Assembly: GCA_013361525.1 (NCBI GenBank)
Contig: JABFXY010000133.1
Coordinates: 1-45,742 of the forward strand
Direction: 5' to 3'
Origin: Polyangiaceae bacterium
Lineage (GTDB): Bacteria; Myxococcota_A; Polyangia; Polyangiales; Polyangiaceae
Length of the DNA: 45,742 nucleotides
The position numbers and the translations under genes were made by a program. Shown here piece after piece: positions 33,950-42,515 of this stretch; positions within the stretch are counted from its first letter, which is position 1; each line of letters begins with the position of its first letter. A model generated the notes under the pieces. It searched no databases. It worked only from the letters and a program-made list of their open reading frames with translations, and had not been told where the DNA came from.

Positions 33950-35862
33950 GACAGCGACTTGATCTTCAGCTCGGCGAGCTGCGACGGATCGACCTCGACG
34001 GGCGCGCCGGTCAGGAGGTCGGTCGCCTGGTTGGTCTTGGGGAAGGGAATCACGTCGCGCAGAGTCTGAGCGCCGGATAGCAACATCGCCAGTCGATCCA
34101 TACCGAGGGCAATGCCGCCGTGCGGGGGCGCGCCGCTCTTGAGCGCGTCGAGCAGGAAGCCGAACTTGTCACGCGCATCCTGATCGCGAATGCCGAGCAC
34201 GTTGAAGACGCGCTGTTGGACGTCGGGGTCGTGCAATCGCACCGAGCCGCCGCCAATCTCGAAACCATTGAGGACGACGTCGTAGCGATAACAATTCACG
34301 CGCGCCGGATCGGTCTCGAGGAGCGGAATGTGCTCGTCGACCGGACGGGTGAAGGCGTGGTGGGCCGCGGCGAACGTCTTGGTCTCCTCGTCGTACTCGA
34401 AGAGCGGCGGGTTCACGACCCAGAGGAAGCTCCACTTTCCGCCGTGGCCGTACTCCGGAATCAGGCCCATGCGCTTCGCGACATCGCTGCGCAGGCGCGC
34501 CATGACGGTGTGCACGAGGGTCTCTTTGCCGAATTGGAAGCAGATTACGTCGCCGGGCTTGGCGCCGCACGCGGCGTTGATCGCGAGCCGCGCTTCGTCG
34601 GTGATCGACTTCGCGAGCGGCGACTGGGTCCAGCTGCCGTCCTCGGCGATCTTGGCGCGGGCGAGGCCGCGGAAGCCTTTGATCTCGCGTAGGCCCTTCT
34701 CGAGCTCTTCGAGCTGCGGACGCGAAAGATTCGCAGCCGCGGGAATGACGAGCGCCTTCACGATCTCCGGCTTGAGATCCGCACGGAGCGCGCCCGACTT
34801 GTAGCGGTCGGCGATTTCCGCCCAGAAGGGGACGCCGCCGCCGCCCTTTTCGAGGATGAGGTCGGTCAGGTCGACGTGCGGCAGGTCGAAGCGAAGGTCG
34901 GGCTTGTCGCTGCCGTACTTACCCATCGCCTCTTCGTAGGGCATCTCCGGGAACTGCCCACTCGGGTAGAGCTCCTTCAAATCGATGCCGAGGGCTTCTT
35001 TCCAAATCGCGAAGATGAGGCCTTCGATGAGGCGGAAGATCTCCGACTGGTTCGTGAACGACAGCTCGATATCGATCTGCGTGAACTCGGGCTGGCGGTC
35101 GAGGCGCGAGTCCTCGTCACGGAAGCATTTGACGATTTGGAAATAGCGGTCGAAGCCGCTCACCATCAAAAGCTGTTTGTAGAGCTGCGGGCTCTCGGCC
35201 AGCGCGAAGAACTTCCCCTGCGCCATACGCGCGGGGACGAGGAAGTTGCGCGCGCCGCCCGGCGTGTACTTCACGAGGTAGGGCGTCTCGAGCTCGAGGC
35301 AGCCCTGGCCCGATAGGTAGTTACGCGTCGCCTGGTTGATCTTGTGGCGCGTGATCAGCGTGTGCTGAAGCTTGGGTCGGCGAAGGTCGAGGTATCGCTT
35401 CTCGAGGCGGATTTCCTCGCGCGTCTGGACGTCGTCACTGATCTCGAAGGGCGGGGTCTCGGCCTTGTTGAAGATGGTGGCCTCGAGGACGATCACTTCG
35501 ATGTCGCCGGTCGCGATCTTCGTCGTCTTGTTGTTCCCGCGCGAGACCACCATGCCGCGCACGCCGATGACCCATTCGGTGCGCATCTGCTCGGCCATGC
35601 CGTGAGCCTCGAGCGCCAACTTGGGGTCGAAGTCCTCCGGCAGCTTGCCGTGCTTCGCGGTCCAGAGCTCGGCCCCGGCGTAAGCGGGGTCGAAGACGAC
35701 CTGCGTGATGCCGGTTCGGTCGCGGAGGTCGACGAAGACGCATCCCCCGTGATCGCGCCGCGACGCGACCCAGCCGAAGAGGACCACCACGTTCCCTTCG
35801 TCGGCGGCGCGTAGCTCACCACATCGATGGGTCCGCTTGAGTTCGTCGATGAATCGGCTCAC
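33946..35862 (-). CDS. aspS: Aspartyl-tRNA synthetase
   Basis: 638 residues; charges tRNA-Asp. The start is GTG at 35862, preceded by GGAGGAGAAC; the longer frame upstream has no support. The N-terminal anticodon-binding OB fold has LFGWVASRRDHGGCVFVDLRDR. The class II catalytic core has LDLRRPKLQHTLITRHKI (motif 1), CFRDEDSRLDRQPEFTQIDI (motif 2) and GIALGMDRLAMLL (motif 3). The bacterial insertion (GAD) domain lies between motifs 2 and 3. The His in RRDHGG, in place of Leu, occurs in non-discriminating AspRS that can also charge tRNA-Asn. It is unusual that two lipoprotein genes are coupled to its 3' end. Confidence 0.96.
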   Translation of the reverse strand: MSRFIDELKRTHRCGELRAADEGNVVVLFGWVASRRDHGGCVFVDLRDRTGITQVVFDPAYAGAELWTAKHGKLPEDFDPKLALEAHGMAEQMRTEWVIGVRGMVVSRGNNKTTKIATGDIEVIVLEATIFNKAETPPFEISDDVQTREEIRLEKRYLDLRRPKLQHTLITRHKINQATRNYLSGQGCLELETPYLVKYTPGGARNFLVPARMAQGKFFALAESPQLYKQLLMVSGFDRYFQIVKCFRDEDSRLDRQPEFTQIDIELSFTNQSEIFRLIEGLIFAIWKEALGIDLKELYPSGQFPEMPYEEAMGKYGSDKPDLRFDLPHVDLTDLILEKGGGGVPFWAEIADRYKSGALRADLKPEIVKALVIPAAANLSRPQLEELEKGLREIKGFRGLARAKIAEDGSWTQSPLAKSITDEARLAINAACGAKPGDVICFQFGKETLVHTVMARLRSDVAKRMGLIPEYGHGGKWSFLWVVNPPLFEYDEETKTFAAAHHAFTRPVDEHIPLLETDPARVNCYRYDVVLNGFEIGGGSVRLHDPDVQQRVFNVLGIRDQDARDKFGFLLDALKSGAPPHGGIALGMDRLAMLLSGAQTLRDVIPFPKTNQATDLLTGAPVEVDPSQLAELKIKSLS

Positions 35863-36041
35863 GTTCTCCTCCAGAGACGGTTGTTTTCCCGCGTCCGCGT
35901 GCAGATCGGGGAAGAAGCGATTACTCCAGGTGACGCCTCCGCGTCGAGCCTTCTGACCCGCCGGACAATGGCGCGCGCGGGCTACCGGCGCACGGGAAAC
36001 AAAGTTGCCCGTACGCTCGAGAAAGTGCGAGCTGACGACGC

Positions 36042-37949
36042 GTGCGTCCGGCTGGCCCCACGCGCTTCGAGCGAGCCGCAGGCTTTGCGGCCTGGGCGTT
36101 TCCATTTGCGATCGCCCTGTGCCGAGCCTCGTCACATGCGCAGTGGCGCGGTGACGTCGCGGCCGTCCGAGACATCGCGCTCGGCGGAATCGGCTGGGGC
36201 GGCGGTCTCTCGACGTCGCTGACACAGATCGCCCTTTTCATTCCGCTCGGCACCGTCACTTTTCGCGCGGCCTTGGTCTCGTGCCTCGCGCTGGCGGTCG
36301 CGGGCTCGGCCCTCTTCGGCATCGCGCTTCGCATGCTTCGAGCCGTCGAGACGGCAACCGGCGCGGAGCCGTCGCGGTACGCAGCACCTCTGCTCGGCGC
36401 GATCGCCAGCTTGCTCGCGACGATGACCCCGGCGTTCCAATCCGAGGCGACGATCGGCGGCGGCGTGATGCTGGCCGTCGCGCTCGGGTTCTTCGTCGCG
36501 AATCGCGTCCTTTCGGCGATCGATCGCGGCCCGGGCGACCTTCCCCACCGCGGCCTCGTCGCGCTCGGCTTCGTCCTCGGCGCGGTGACGGCGGAAAACG
36601 CCGTCGTCGGCGCGTGCGGCGCGATTTCGATGGCCGTCGTCGCGCTCTTCGGACGCGCCCATGACCGGCGCCGCTGGCTCATTCCGCTTCGCGTCGCGCG
36701 CAGCGCTTCGCTTGCGGCGCTTGTGGGCCTCGCCGTGTTTTCCCTCCCGGGTCTGCTTCGCGCGATGGCGCCGCGAGCCGAGATCGATTTCGGCGGGCCG
36801 TACCTCTGGGGCTCGCTCCTGCCGAACACGCAGCTCGTTCGCACCGATCTCTTCGCGGCGTGGACCAACGAGCTCGGCTGGTCGGCGATGGCGATGGCGT
36901 GCCTCGGCACGGTGACGCTCGCTCTCACAGCGCGCACGCGATGGTGGCTCGCGGCGCCGCTCGTCGCCATCGCCGGCGACTTGCTCGTCCGGCGCACGCT
37001 CGGCGAGACGGACGGAGCGATCGGGCTTCGGCTCGCGGCGCTCGGCTGGACGGCCTGTGTCGCGACCGTCGGTGTTCACGCCTTCTTCAGCCTGCTGATG
37101 CGCGCTCGGATCCCGCTCGCCCGGCCAGCGGCTTCGCTCGTCGTGGCGTTCTTTGCGACCGTCGTCGCGCTCACCGTCGAATACGCGACCGACGTCGCGG
37201 ATCGCGCGAAAGCCTTCGGTGCGGAGGAATACACGGACCTCGCCCTCGATCGCTTGCCGCCGCAGTCCGCGGTCGTCGTCGGGGATCCGCGCACGACGTG
37301 GCGCCTCCTGTCGGCGACGCTCATCGAAGGGCGCCGGCCCGACGTCCTCGTGATCACACGATCGCTGCTGAGCCGCGGCGACACCGCGACGCGCATGCTG
37401 GTTCACGAGCCCACCACCGAGCCGCTCCTTCGCGCGGTCGCGCTCACCGGCACGACGGACGAGTTCTCGCTCAGTGAGATCGCCACCACCCGGCCGCTCT
37501 TCGTCGAGCTCGAGCGCGGTTGGACCGCGGCGGAATACGCGCACCTCACCGTCGACGGCGTCCTCCTGCGATTCGAGCCGGAGCCGCTCGTCTCCTCCGA
37601 CCGCAAGGGCGACGTCGACCGCACATTGAAGCGCCTCGCCCGGCTCTTCGCCTCCATCGAGGACGCCTCGGGCGACGCCGACAGCAGCGCCGTCACGCGA
37701 ACCTTGCTCGAAGCACAAGCGAAGGCGCTCTTGAAGAGCGGCGACACCAACAACGCCAACACCTACCTCGCGGCGGTGGATCGGCCCGAGGCACGCTTCA
37801 CCGTCTCCGGCTCCGTGCAGATGACGTTCGCAGCGACGTTTGCGCACATGCCCGCGAACCGCATGCGCGAAGAGAAGGCGAAGGAGCGCGCGAAGGTGCG
37901 CGACACGGAGCGGAAGGCCGAGAAGAAGAAAGAAGGGCGGAAGCGATGA
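36042..37949 (+). CDS. DUF2723-like polytopic membrane protein
   Basis: 635 residues, starting at GTG 36042. About nine to ten membrane helices fill the first 390 residues, and the pattern (conserved SSHAQWRGDVA stretch and LTQIALFIPLGTVTFRAAL) fits DUF2723, a group related to GT-C O-mannosyltransferases. The second half is soluble: a segment with AVVVGDPRTTWRLLSATLIE and DVLVITRSLLSRGD, as in the exoplasmic part of such proteins. The C-terminus is Lys/Glu-rich and helical (about 600-635). There is no visible Shine-Dalgarno sequence. It is divergent from aspS (179 bp) and converges with the kinase gene. Confidence 0.7.
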   Translation: MRPAGPTRFERAAGFAAWAFPFAIALCRASSHAQWRGDVAAVRDIALGGIGWGGGLSTSLTQIALFIPLGTVTFRAALVSCLALAVAGSALFGIALRMLRAVETATGAEPSRYAAPLLGAIASLLATMTPAFQSEATIGGGVMLAVALGFFVANRVLSAIDRGPGDLPHRGLVALGFVLGAVTAENAVVGACGAISMAVVALFGRAHDRRRWLIPLRVARSASLAALVGLAVFSLPGLLRAMAPRAEIDFGGPYLWGSLLPNTQLVRTDLFAAWTNELGWSAMAMACLGTVTLALTARTRWWLAAPLVAIAGDLLVRRTLGETDGAIGLRLAALGWTACVATVGVHAFFSLLMRARIPLARPAASLVVAFFATVVALTVEYATDVADRAKAFGAEEYTDLALDRLPPQSAVVVGDPRTTWRLLSATLIEGRRPDVLVITRSLLSRGDTATRMLVHEPTTEPLLRAVALTGTTDEFSLSEIATTRPLFVELERGWTAAEYAHLTVDGVLLRFEPEPLVSSDRKGDVDRTLKRLARLFASIEDASGDADSSAVTRTLLEAQAKALLKSGDTNNANTYLAAVDRPEARFTVSGSVQMTFAATFAHMPANRMREEKAKERAKVRDTERKAEKKKEGRKR

Positions 37950-37953
37950 GAAA

Positions 37954-37988
37954 AGCTTTCAGCTTTCAGCTTTCAGCACTCAGATTCT
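37954..37988 (+). repeat. Heptanucleotide array, AGCTTTC type
   Basis: Three exact AGCTTTC units (37954-37974), followed by the degenerate AGCACTC and AGATTCT. They lie 5 bp after the stop of the DUF2723 gene. Read on the other strand the units are GCTGAAA, related to the array at 38015. Confidence 0.8.
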
Positions 37989-38014
37989 GTCCGGAGCGGC
38001 GCGACGACGAGACC

Positions 38015-38056
38015 GCTGATCGCTGATCGCTGACCGCTGACAGCTGATCGCTGATC
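38015..38056 (+). repeat. Heptanucleotide array, GCTGATC type
   Basis: Six consecutive 7-bp units: GCTGATC, GCTGATC, GCTGACC, GCTGACA, GCTGATC, GCTGATC. The last unit covers two bases of the kinase gene's stop codon. The array is inverted relative to the one at 37954 (GCTGAnn facing nnTCAGC), so the two can pair as a long imperfect hairpin between convergent genes, which may serve as terminator. Confidence 0.8.
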
Positions 38057-39797
38057 ACTTCTTCTTCAGCGTCTCTTTTCCGACGTCGTCCGCGCCGCGC
38101 ATCGCCCACCGTGTCTCGAACGTCTTGCCCTTCCGGGTGATGATGGCGACTCCACTTCCCGATTCGGCGCCGCTGAACCCGACGACGAGCTTCTTCTTCG
38201 CCGCGAGCCCCGTTCCTTCGAAGCTCACCGTCGGAAACACGTATTTCACCGAGTAGGTATCGCCCGTTTTCATGATGCGAACCGAGCCGCCGGATTGGCT
38301 CGCGTCCTCCATCCGGTACACCCCGCTCAAGCCCTCGGCGCCGCGCAGGACGTGCGACTCGACCACGTCGTGCGTGTCGGTGACGATGCGTCCGGTGAGC
38401 GTCCCTCGCTCGACGTCGTAGACGGCCACGCCGTATGGGCCCACGCCCCAGGCCGCGCCGATCACGTTGCCGGATCGAAGCGCGATACCTTCCGTCCCGC
38501 TCGACCAGGAGATCTTGAAGATGTCCGGCTCGGTCCGGCTCGTCAGGGTGAGCGTGCCGACGTAGCTCGCCTGCCCCAGGCTCGCGGGGAACGTGCCCTT
38601 GGTGATGTCGTAAACGCCGCTGACGTTCGCGGGCAGCGAGCGGTCTTCTTCGGCGGCACGCTCCTTCTTTTTGTCCTCGGCGGCGCTGCGTTTCGCGCGG
38701 TTCTGTTTGGTGAAGTGGTGGACGACGCCGTACCCACCACCCGCGACGACCCCAACACCGAGCACCGCTGCGAGGATCACGACCAGGCGCCTTCTCGGTC
38801 GGCGCGGCTCGATCTTTTCGGGTGCCCCCGCATCGACCGTGGCGTCCCCCGGGGCGACCTGCACCGCGACCCCACCGTTCGACGGTGCTGACGCGCGCGT
38901 TCCGCCGAACCCCGCGAGGAGCGGATCGAGCGCTGTTTGAGCCTCGGTCGCGTTACGGAAGCGGTCGCTCGGCTCACGCGCGACACAGCGGCCGAACCAC
39001 GCATCGAACGAGGGCGGTAGAAGATGCACGACCCCGAGCTCGGTCGCGCGGCGCGACGCCGTCACCAGCGGCTCGAAGAGGATCTCGCGCACCAGCCCCG
39101 TCATCGAGTCTTCGGGCGAGCCCTCCGCGTGCTTCCAGTAATGCCGACCTGTAAGCACGCGAAACGCGAGGAGCCCGAGCGCCCACACGTCGGTCTGCGG
39201 CGTAATCGGCTGCCCACCGGTCTGCTCCGGAGCCATGTACCGCGGCGTCCCGAGCGGCATCATCCCGGCCTTCGAGGGTCCCGCCTCGTCGACGAGCTTC
39301 GCGATGCCGAAGTCGAGCAGCTTCACTTTGAAGTCGGCACTCGTCGGCTGGACGCGCGCAACGAAGACGTTTTCCGGCTTCAAATCGCGGTGCACGACGC
39401 CTACGCGATGCGCTGCCCCGACGGCGTGCGCGATCTGCGCGAAGAGGACGCGCACCTCGTCCGGAGGCAACCGCCCGCGCCGCGCGAGGAGGGCGGCGAG
39501 TGTCTCCCCCTGCAACAGCTCCATCGCGATCCACGGCACGCCGAGCTCGGCATCGACGCCGGCAGCCACGACCTCGACCACGTGGTCGCTGTCGATCTGC
39601 GCGCCAATCTTCGCCTCCTGCTCGAACCGAGCCAAAAGGCCGTCGTCGTGGAGCAGCTCGCGCTTCAGGAGCTTCAGCGCGCGGCGTTTTCCCGTCGAAA
39701 TCTGCTCGGCGGCGAAGACCTGTCCCATCCCCCCTTCGGCGATGGGCTCGGTGATGCGGAAGTCGTTGCCAACCACCGTCCCCGGTTCAGCGGACAC
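38055..39797 (-). CDS. Transmembrane Ser/Thr protein kinase (PknB-type) with duplicated outer domain
   Basis: 580 residues, start GTG 39797. The kinase domain (about 12-290) is complete: Gly loop IAEGGMGQVF, Lys in RALKLLK, HRDLKPEN (H136-R-D138), DFG in LLDFGIAKL, and APE in RYMAPEQTGG. A Pro/Ala linker is followed by a membrane helix (about 337-361). The outer part (about 390-575) contains two tandem copies of a beta-rich unit: each starts SGVY and has a Gly-rich strand plus aromatic W/Y positions, for example ISWSSGTEG and VVGFSGAESG. This outer part probably senses an envelope signal. Divergent from a winged-helix regulator. Confidence 0.9.
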   Translation of the reverse strand: MSAEPGTVVGNDFRITEPIAEGGMGQVFAAEQISTGKRRALKLLKRELLHDDGLLARFEQEAKIGAQIDSDHVVEVVAAGVDAELGVPWIAMELLQGETLAALLARRGRLPPDEVRVLFAQIAHAVGAAHRVGVVHRDLKPENVFVARVQPTSADFKVKLLDFGIAKLVDEAGPSKAGMMPLGTPRYMAPEQTGGQPITPQTDVWALGLLAFRVLTGRHYWKHAEGSPEDSMTGLVREILFEPLVTASRRATELGVVHLLPPSFDAWFGRCVAREPSDRFRNATEAQTALDPLLAGFGGTRASAPSNGGVAVQVAPGDATVDAGAPEKIEPRRPRRRLVVILAAVLGVGVVAGGGYGVVHHFTKQNRAKRSAAEDKKKERAAEEDRSLPANVSGVYDITKGTFPASLGQASYVGTLTLTSRTEPDIFKISWSSGTEGIALRSGNVIGAAWGVGPYGVAVYDVERGTLTGRIVTDTHDVVESHVLRGAEGLSGVYRMEDASQSGGSVRIMKTGDTYSVKYVFPTVSFEGTGLAAKKKLVVGFSGAESGSGVAIITRKGKTFETRWAMRGADDVGKETLKKK

Positions 39798-39938
39798 GGG
39801 CCGATTGTCGCACCGGTTCGGCGACAGCGCACGGCGACCCGATCGAGGACCCGCGAGCTGGGTCCGAGGTCGACGATGCTGACGCTCGGGAGGGCCCAAG
39901 GACCGTTACAAGGCTGACGATGCCTGGTCGACGCATGA

Positions 39939-39954
39939 AAATGATCAATCATTT
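39939..39954. promoter_or_regulatory. AT-rich palindrome in the kinase/regulator divergent region
   Basis: AAATGAT-CA-ATCATTT, perfect 7-bp arms 39939-39945 and 39948-39954. It is very AT-rich in a GC-rich genome and 44 bp before the winged-helix gene. A binding site for a dimeric regulator, possibly the adjacent winged-helix protein, is inferred. Confidence 0.5.
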
Positions 39955-39998
39955 CAGGTCGTGACGATCTGGCACGATTCTCGAATTTCAAACGTTCC

Positions 39999-40577
39999 AT
40001 GCTTGACGCGGATTCGACCTCGATGGCCTCGACCGATCTCGTCTTCAACTCCTCCAAGCGGGACGTGCCGACGCTCCCGGCTCCGGCGCACGACCCGATC
40101 GAAGCGCCTCTGACGGAGCTGATGGTGGCCGCTCGAAAGCTGATGGCGGCGGTCCACATCGGGCCGGGCCTCAGCCCGCGCGCACGCGCCGAGCTCAACC
40201 AGGCGCGCCACCTCCTCGAGGCGCTCGGCGCCGCTATCGACAGCCGCGATCTCGCGATCGACGCGCTGATGGTGGCCGACGACGGCACCTGGTTCCAAAC
40301 GCAGGCAGGGCGCGTCGACGTCGCCCGACGGGGCGCCGTCCGCAGGATCCTGGCCGGCCTCAGCCACGCGCGCCTCGAGTCCCCCGGCAAGGCGCTGACG
40401 GTCGACGAGCTCTTCGGGATCGGCTGGCCGGGCGAGCGCATCCCCTACGAGTCCCAGGTTCGCCGCGTGTACACCGCGGTTTGGACGCTCCGCACCCTCG
40501 GCCTCGAGGGCCTGCTGCTCACCCGTGACGAAGGTTACCTGCTGGATCCGAAGCGCACCGTGCGCATGGTCGCCTGA
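39999..40577 (+). CDS. Winged-helix (OmpR-like output domain) DNA-binding protein, no receiver
   Basis: 192 residues. After a short disordered start and a helical segment (about 35-95, HLLEALGAAIDSRDLAIDAL), the last 90 residues read as an OmpR/Trans_reg_C winged helix: VADDGTWFQTQAGRVDVARR, LTVDELFGIGWPGERIPYES, RRVYTAVWTLRTLGLEGLLL and TRDEGYLLDP, the wing. No receiver domain with phospho-Asp is present. Orphan outputs of this type are common in Polyangiales. Two starts are possible (39999 and 40023), neither with a ribosome site. It may bind the palindrome upstream. Confidence 0.75.
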   Translation: MLDADSTSMASTDLVFNSSKRDVPTLPAPAHDPIEAPLTELMVAARKLMAAVHIGPGLSPRARAELNQARHLLEALGAAIDSRDLAIDALMVADDGTWFQTQAGRVDVARRGAVRRILAGLSHARLESPGKALTVDELFGIGWPGERIPYESQVRRVYTAVWTLRTLGLEGLLLTRDEGYLLDPKRTVRMVA

Positions 40578-40600
40578 GGCTTTTTCGGCAGCACCGTTTG

Positions 40601-41485
40601 ATGCGAGCATCCGCCGCGCAAATGGCGGACTCGCAAATCGCAAACAAGACCGTCGTCATCACCGGTGCGAACACCGGAATCGGGCTCGAGACCGCCCGAG
40701 ATCTCGCTCGAAAAAAGGCACGCGTCGTCATCTGCGCGCGCAACCGGCAAAAGGCGGAGGCTGCCGTCGCCGACGTGAAGCGAACGTCGGGCAACGACGA
40801 TGTCCGCCTCGTCCTCTTCGACCTCGCGTCGCAAGCATCCATCCGCGCCGGAGCCGAAGAGCTCCTCGGCACGTGCGAGCGCATCGACGTCCTCGTCAAC
40901 AATGCGGGCCTCGTCCTCGGCGAGCGGCAAACCACCGCCGACGGCTTCGAGGCGACGTTCGGCATCAATCATCTCGGCCCGTTCCTTCTCACGCACCTCC
41001 TGCTCGACCGCCTCAAGGCGAGCGCCCCTGCGCGCATCATCAACGTGAGCTCACGCGCGCACACCCGCGTCGGCGGAATTTGGTTCGACGATTTGATGGT
41101 CGAGCGCCGCCGCTACGTGAGCTTTCAGGTCTATTGCCACTCGAAGCTCGCAAACGTGCTCTTCACCCGTGAGCTCGCGCGTCGCATCGAAGGGTCGGGC
41201 GTCGTCACGCACGCGCTCCATCCCGGTGTCGTCGCGACCGACTTCGGAAGCTCGGACGATCTGGGCGGCATCTTCGGCTTCTTCACGAAGCTCGCGCGTC
41301 CATTCATGATCAGCCCCGCCGACGGCGCGAAAACGACATTGCATTGCGTGCTCTCGGAGGAAGCCGGGAAAAAGAACGGCGGATATTGGTCCGACTCCGC
41401 GCCGAAAGAGCCGTCGGCCGCCGGGCGCGACGACGCCGCAGCCTCACGGCTCTGGGCCGAGAGCGTGCGGTTGCTCGGGCTGTAG
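40601..41485 (+). CDS. Short-chain dehydrogenase/reductase (retinol dehydrogenase-like)
   Basis: 294 residues. Classical SDR: cofactor loop TGANTGIG, the NNAG motif (VLVNNAG), the catalytic Ser in INVSSRAH and YCHSK (Tyr/Lys pair), and HPGVVATDF. The long C-terminal part with GYWSDSAPKEPS matches the RDH11-14/WWOX-like branch. The Arg at the end of the first beta-alpha unit (ICARNRQKAE) suggests NADP(H). The substrate is unknown. Two ATG codons (40601 and 40622) are possible; the second would put the cofactor motif nearer the start. Ku follows 27 bp later on the same strand. Confidence 0.9.
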   Translation: MRASAAQMADSQIANKTVVITGANTGIGLETARDLARKKARVVICARNRQKAEAAVADVKRTSGNDDVRLVLFDLASQASIRAGAEELLGTCERIDVLVNNAGLVLGERQTTADGFEATFGINHLGPFLLTHLLLDRLKASAPARIINVSSRAHTRVGGIWFDDLMVERRRYVSFQVYCHSKLANVLFTRELARRIEGSGVVTHALHPGVVATDFGSSDDLGGIFGFFTKLARPFMISPADGAKTTLHCVLSEEAGKKNGGYWSDSAPKEPSAAGRDDAAASRLWAESVRLLGL

Positions 41486-41512
41486 CCCACGCCACGCTCG
41501 CTGGTACGTGCC

Positions 41513-42478
41513 ATGCAGCGAGCGTCTGTCATGGCGCGTCCGAGCTGGAAGGGATACCTCGGATTCGGGCTGGTCCAACTTCCGGTCCAGCTCTATCCCG
41601 CGACGCAAGAAGACGACATCGACTTCACGATGCTCGACCGCAAGAACCTCGCGCCGGTCGGATATCAACGAATCAACAAGAAGACGAAAAAGGTCGTCCC
41701 CTGGAACGAGACCGTTCGCGGCTTCGAGGTCTCGAAGGGCAAATACGTCGTCATCGGCCAAGAGGATCTGCGCGCGGCGCACCCGAAGATGACGCGGTCG
41801 ATCGAGATTACCGATTTCGTCGACGCCGCCGAAATTGCGCCGCTTCGTTGGTCGAACGCGTATTTCATCGCGCCCGATCCGAAGGCATCCAAGAAACCCT
41901 ATGTCGTTTTGCGCGAGGCATTGCGCCGCAGCGGCAAGGTCGGAGTGGCGAAAGTCGTCATACGCACGCGCGAGCACTTGTGCGCAGTAACCATCCAGGA
42001 CGACGTCCTGGTGCTCGCCAATCTTCGATTCGACACCGAGCTGCGGGACGCCGAGGCGATCGAAGAGCTCGCTGATTTGTCGTCGAGCAAGTCCGACGTC
42101 AAAGCCACGAAGAAGGAAATCGATCTCGCCGACCAGCTCATCGAGACGCTGACCGGCCCGTTCGACTCGTCGAAGTACCGCGACGAATACCAAGACGCCC
42201 TTCGCGACTACATCAAGAAGAAGGTGAAGAGCGGCGAGCTCGGCGAAGCGCCTCCGCTCGAAGGCGAAGAGGCGGAGGAGCCGGAGACGACGGCGCCCAC
42301 CGACCTCATGGCCGCGCTGCAGGCGAGCTTGAAACAAGGCCCCTCGAAAGCGCCTTCCAAAGAGCGGCCAAAGGCAGCGAAACGCGCCGCGCGCACCCCG
42401 CGCCGAGCAGCGACGCCGAGGCGCGGCGCGAGCAAGCCGAGTCGGAAGCGCCCCTCGCGAGCGCACAAATCGGCCTAA
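41513..42478 (+). CDS. ku: Ku DNA end-binding protein
   Basis: 321 residues; homodimeric ring that binds double-strand ends in non-homologous end joining. Conserved start RPSWKGYLGFGLVQLPVQLY, IDFTMLDRKNLAPVGYQRIN, the core SKGKYVVIGQEDL, and ELRDAEAIEEL near the end of the ring domain. From about residue 285 a Lys/Arg/Pro/Ala-rich tail (KRAARTPRRAATPRRGASKP) resembles a histone H1 tail and would add DNA binding. An alternative ATG at 41531 gives the common MARP start. The LigD gene follows after 37 bp. Confidence 0.95.
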   Translation: MQRASVMARPSWKGYLGFGLVQLPVQLYPATQEDDIDFTMLDRKNLAPVGYQRINKKTKKVVPWNETVRGFEVSKGKYVVIGQEDLRAAHPKMTRSIEITDFVDAAEIAPLRWSNAYFIAPDPKASKKPYVVLREALRRSGKVGVAKVVIRTREHLCAVTIQDDVLVLANLRFDTELRDAEAIEELADLSSSKSDVKATKKEIDLADQLIETLTGPFDSSKYRDEYQDALRDYIKKKVKSGELGEAPPLEGEEAEEPETTAPTDLMAALQASLKQGPSKAPSKERPKAAKRAARTPRRAATPRRGASKPSRKRPSRAHKSA

Positions 42479-42515
42479 CCCATCGCACCAACCAGCGTCG
42501 CACGAGCCCTCGAGC

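Noticed and set aside
35863..36225. N-terminal extension of aspS
   Set aside because: GTG 35862 has a strong GGAGGAGAAC ribosome site and the right AspRS start; the extension is Arg-rich with no homology.
36132..37847. 571-codon minus-strand open frame
   Set aside because: Antisense to the DUF2723-like membrane gene; Arg/Glu-rich, with no motif.
39971..39988. Sigma-54 promoter (TGGCAC element)
   Set aside because: The -24-like TGGCAC is present but the -12 GC element is missing (TCGAA in place of TTGCA).
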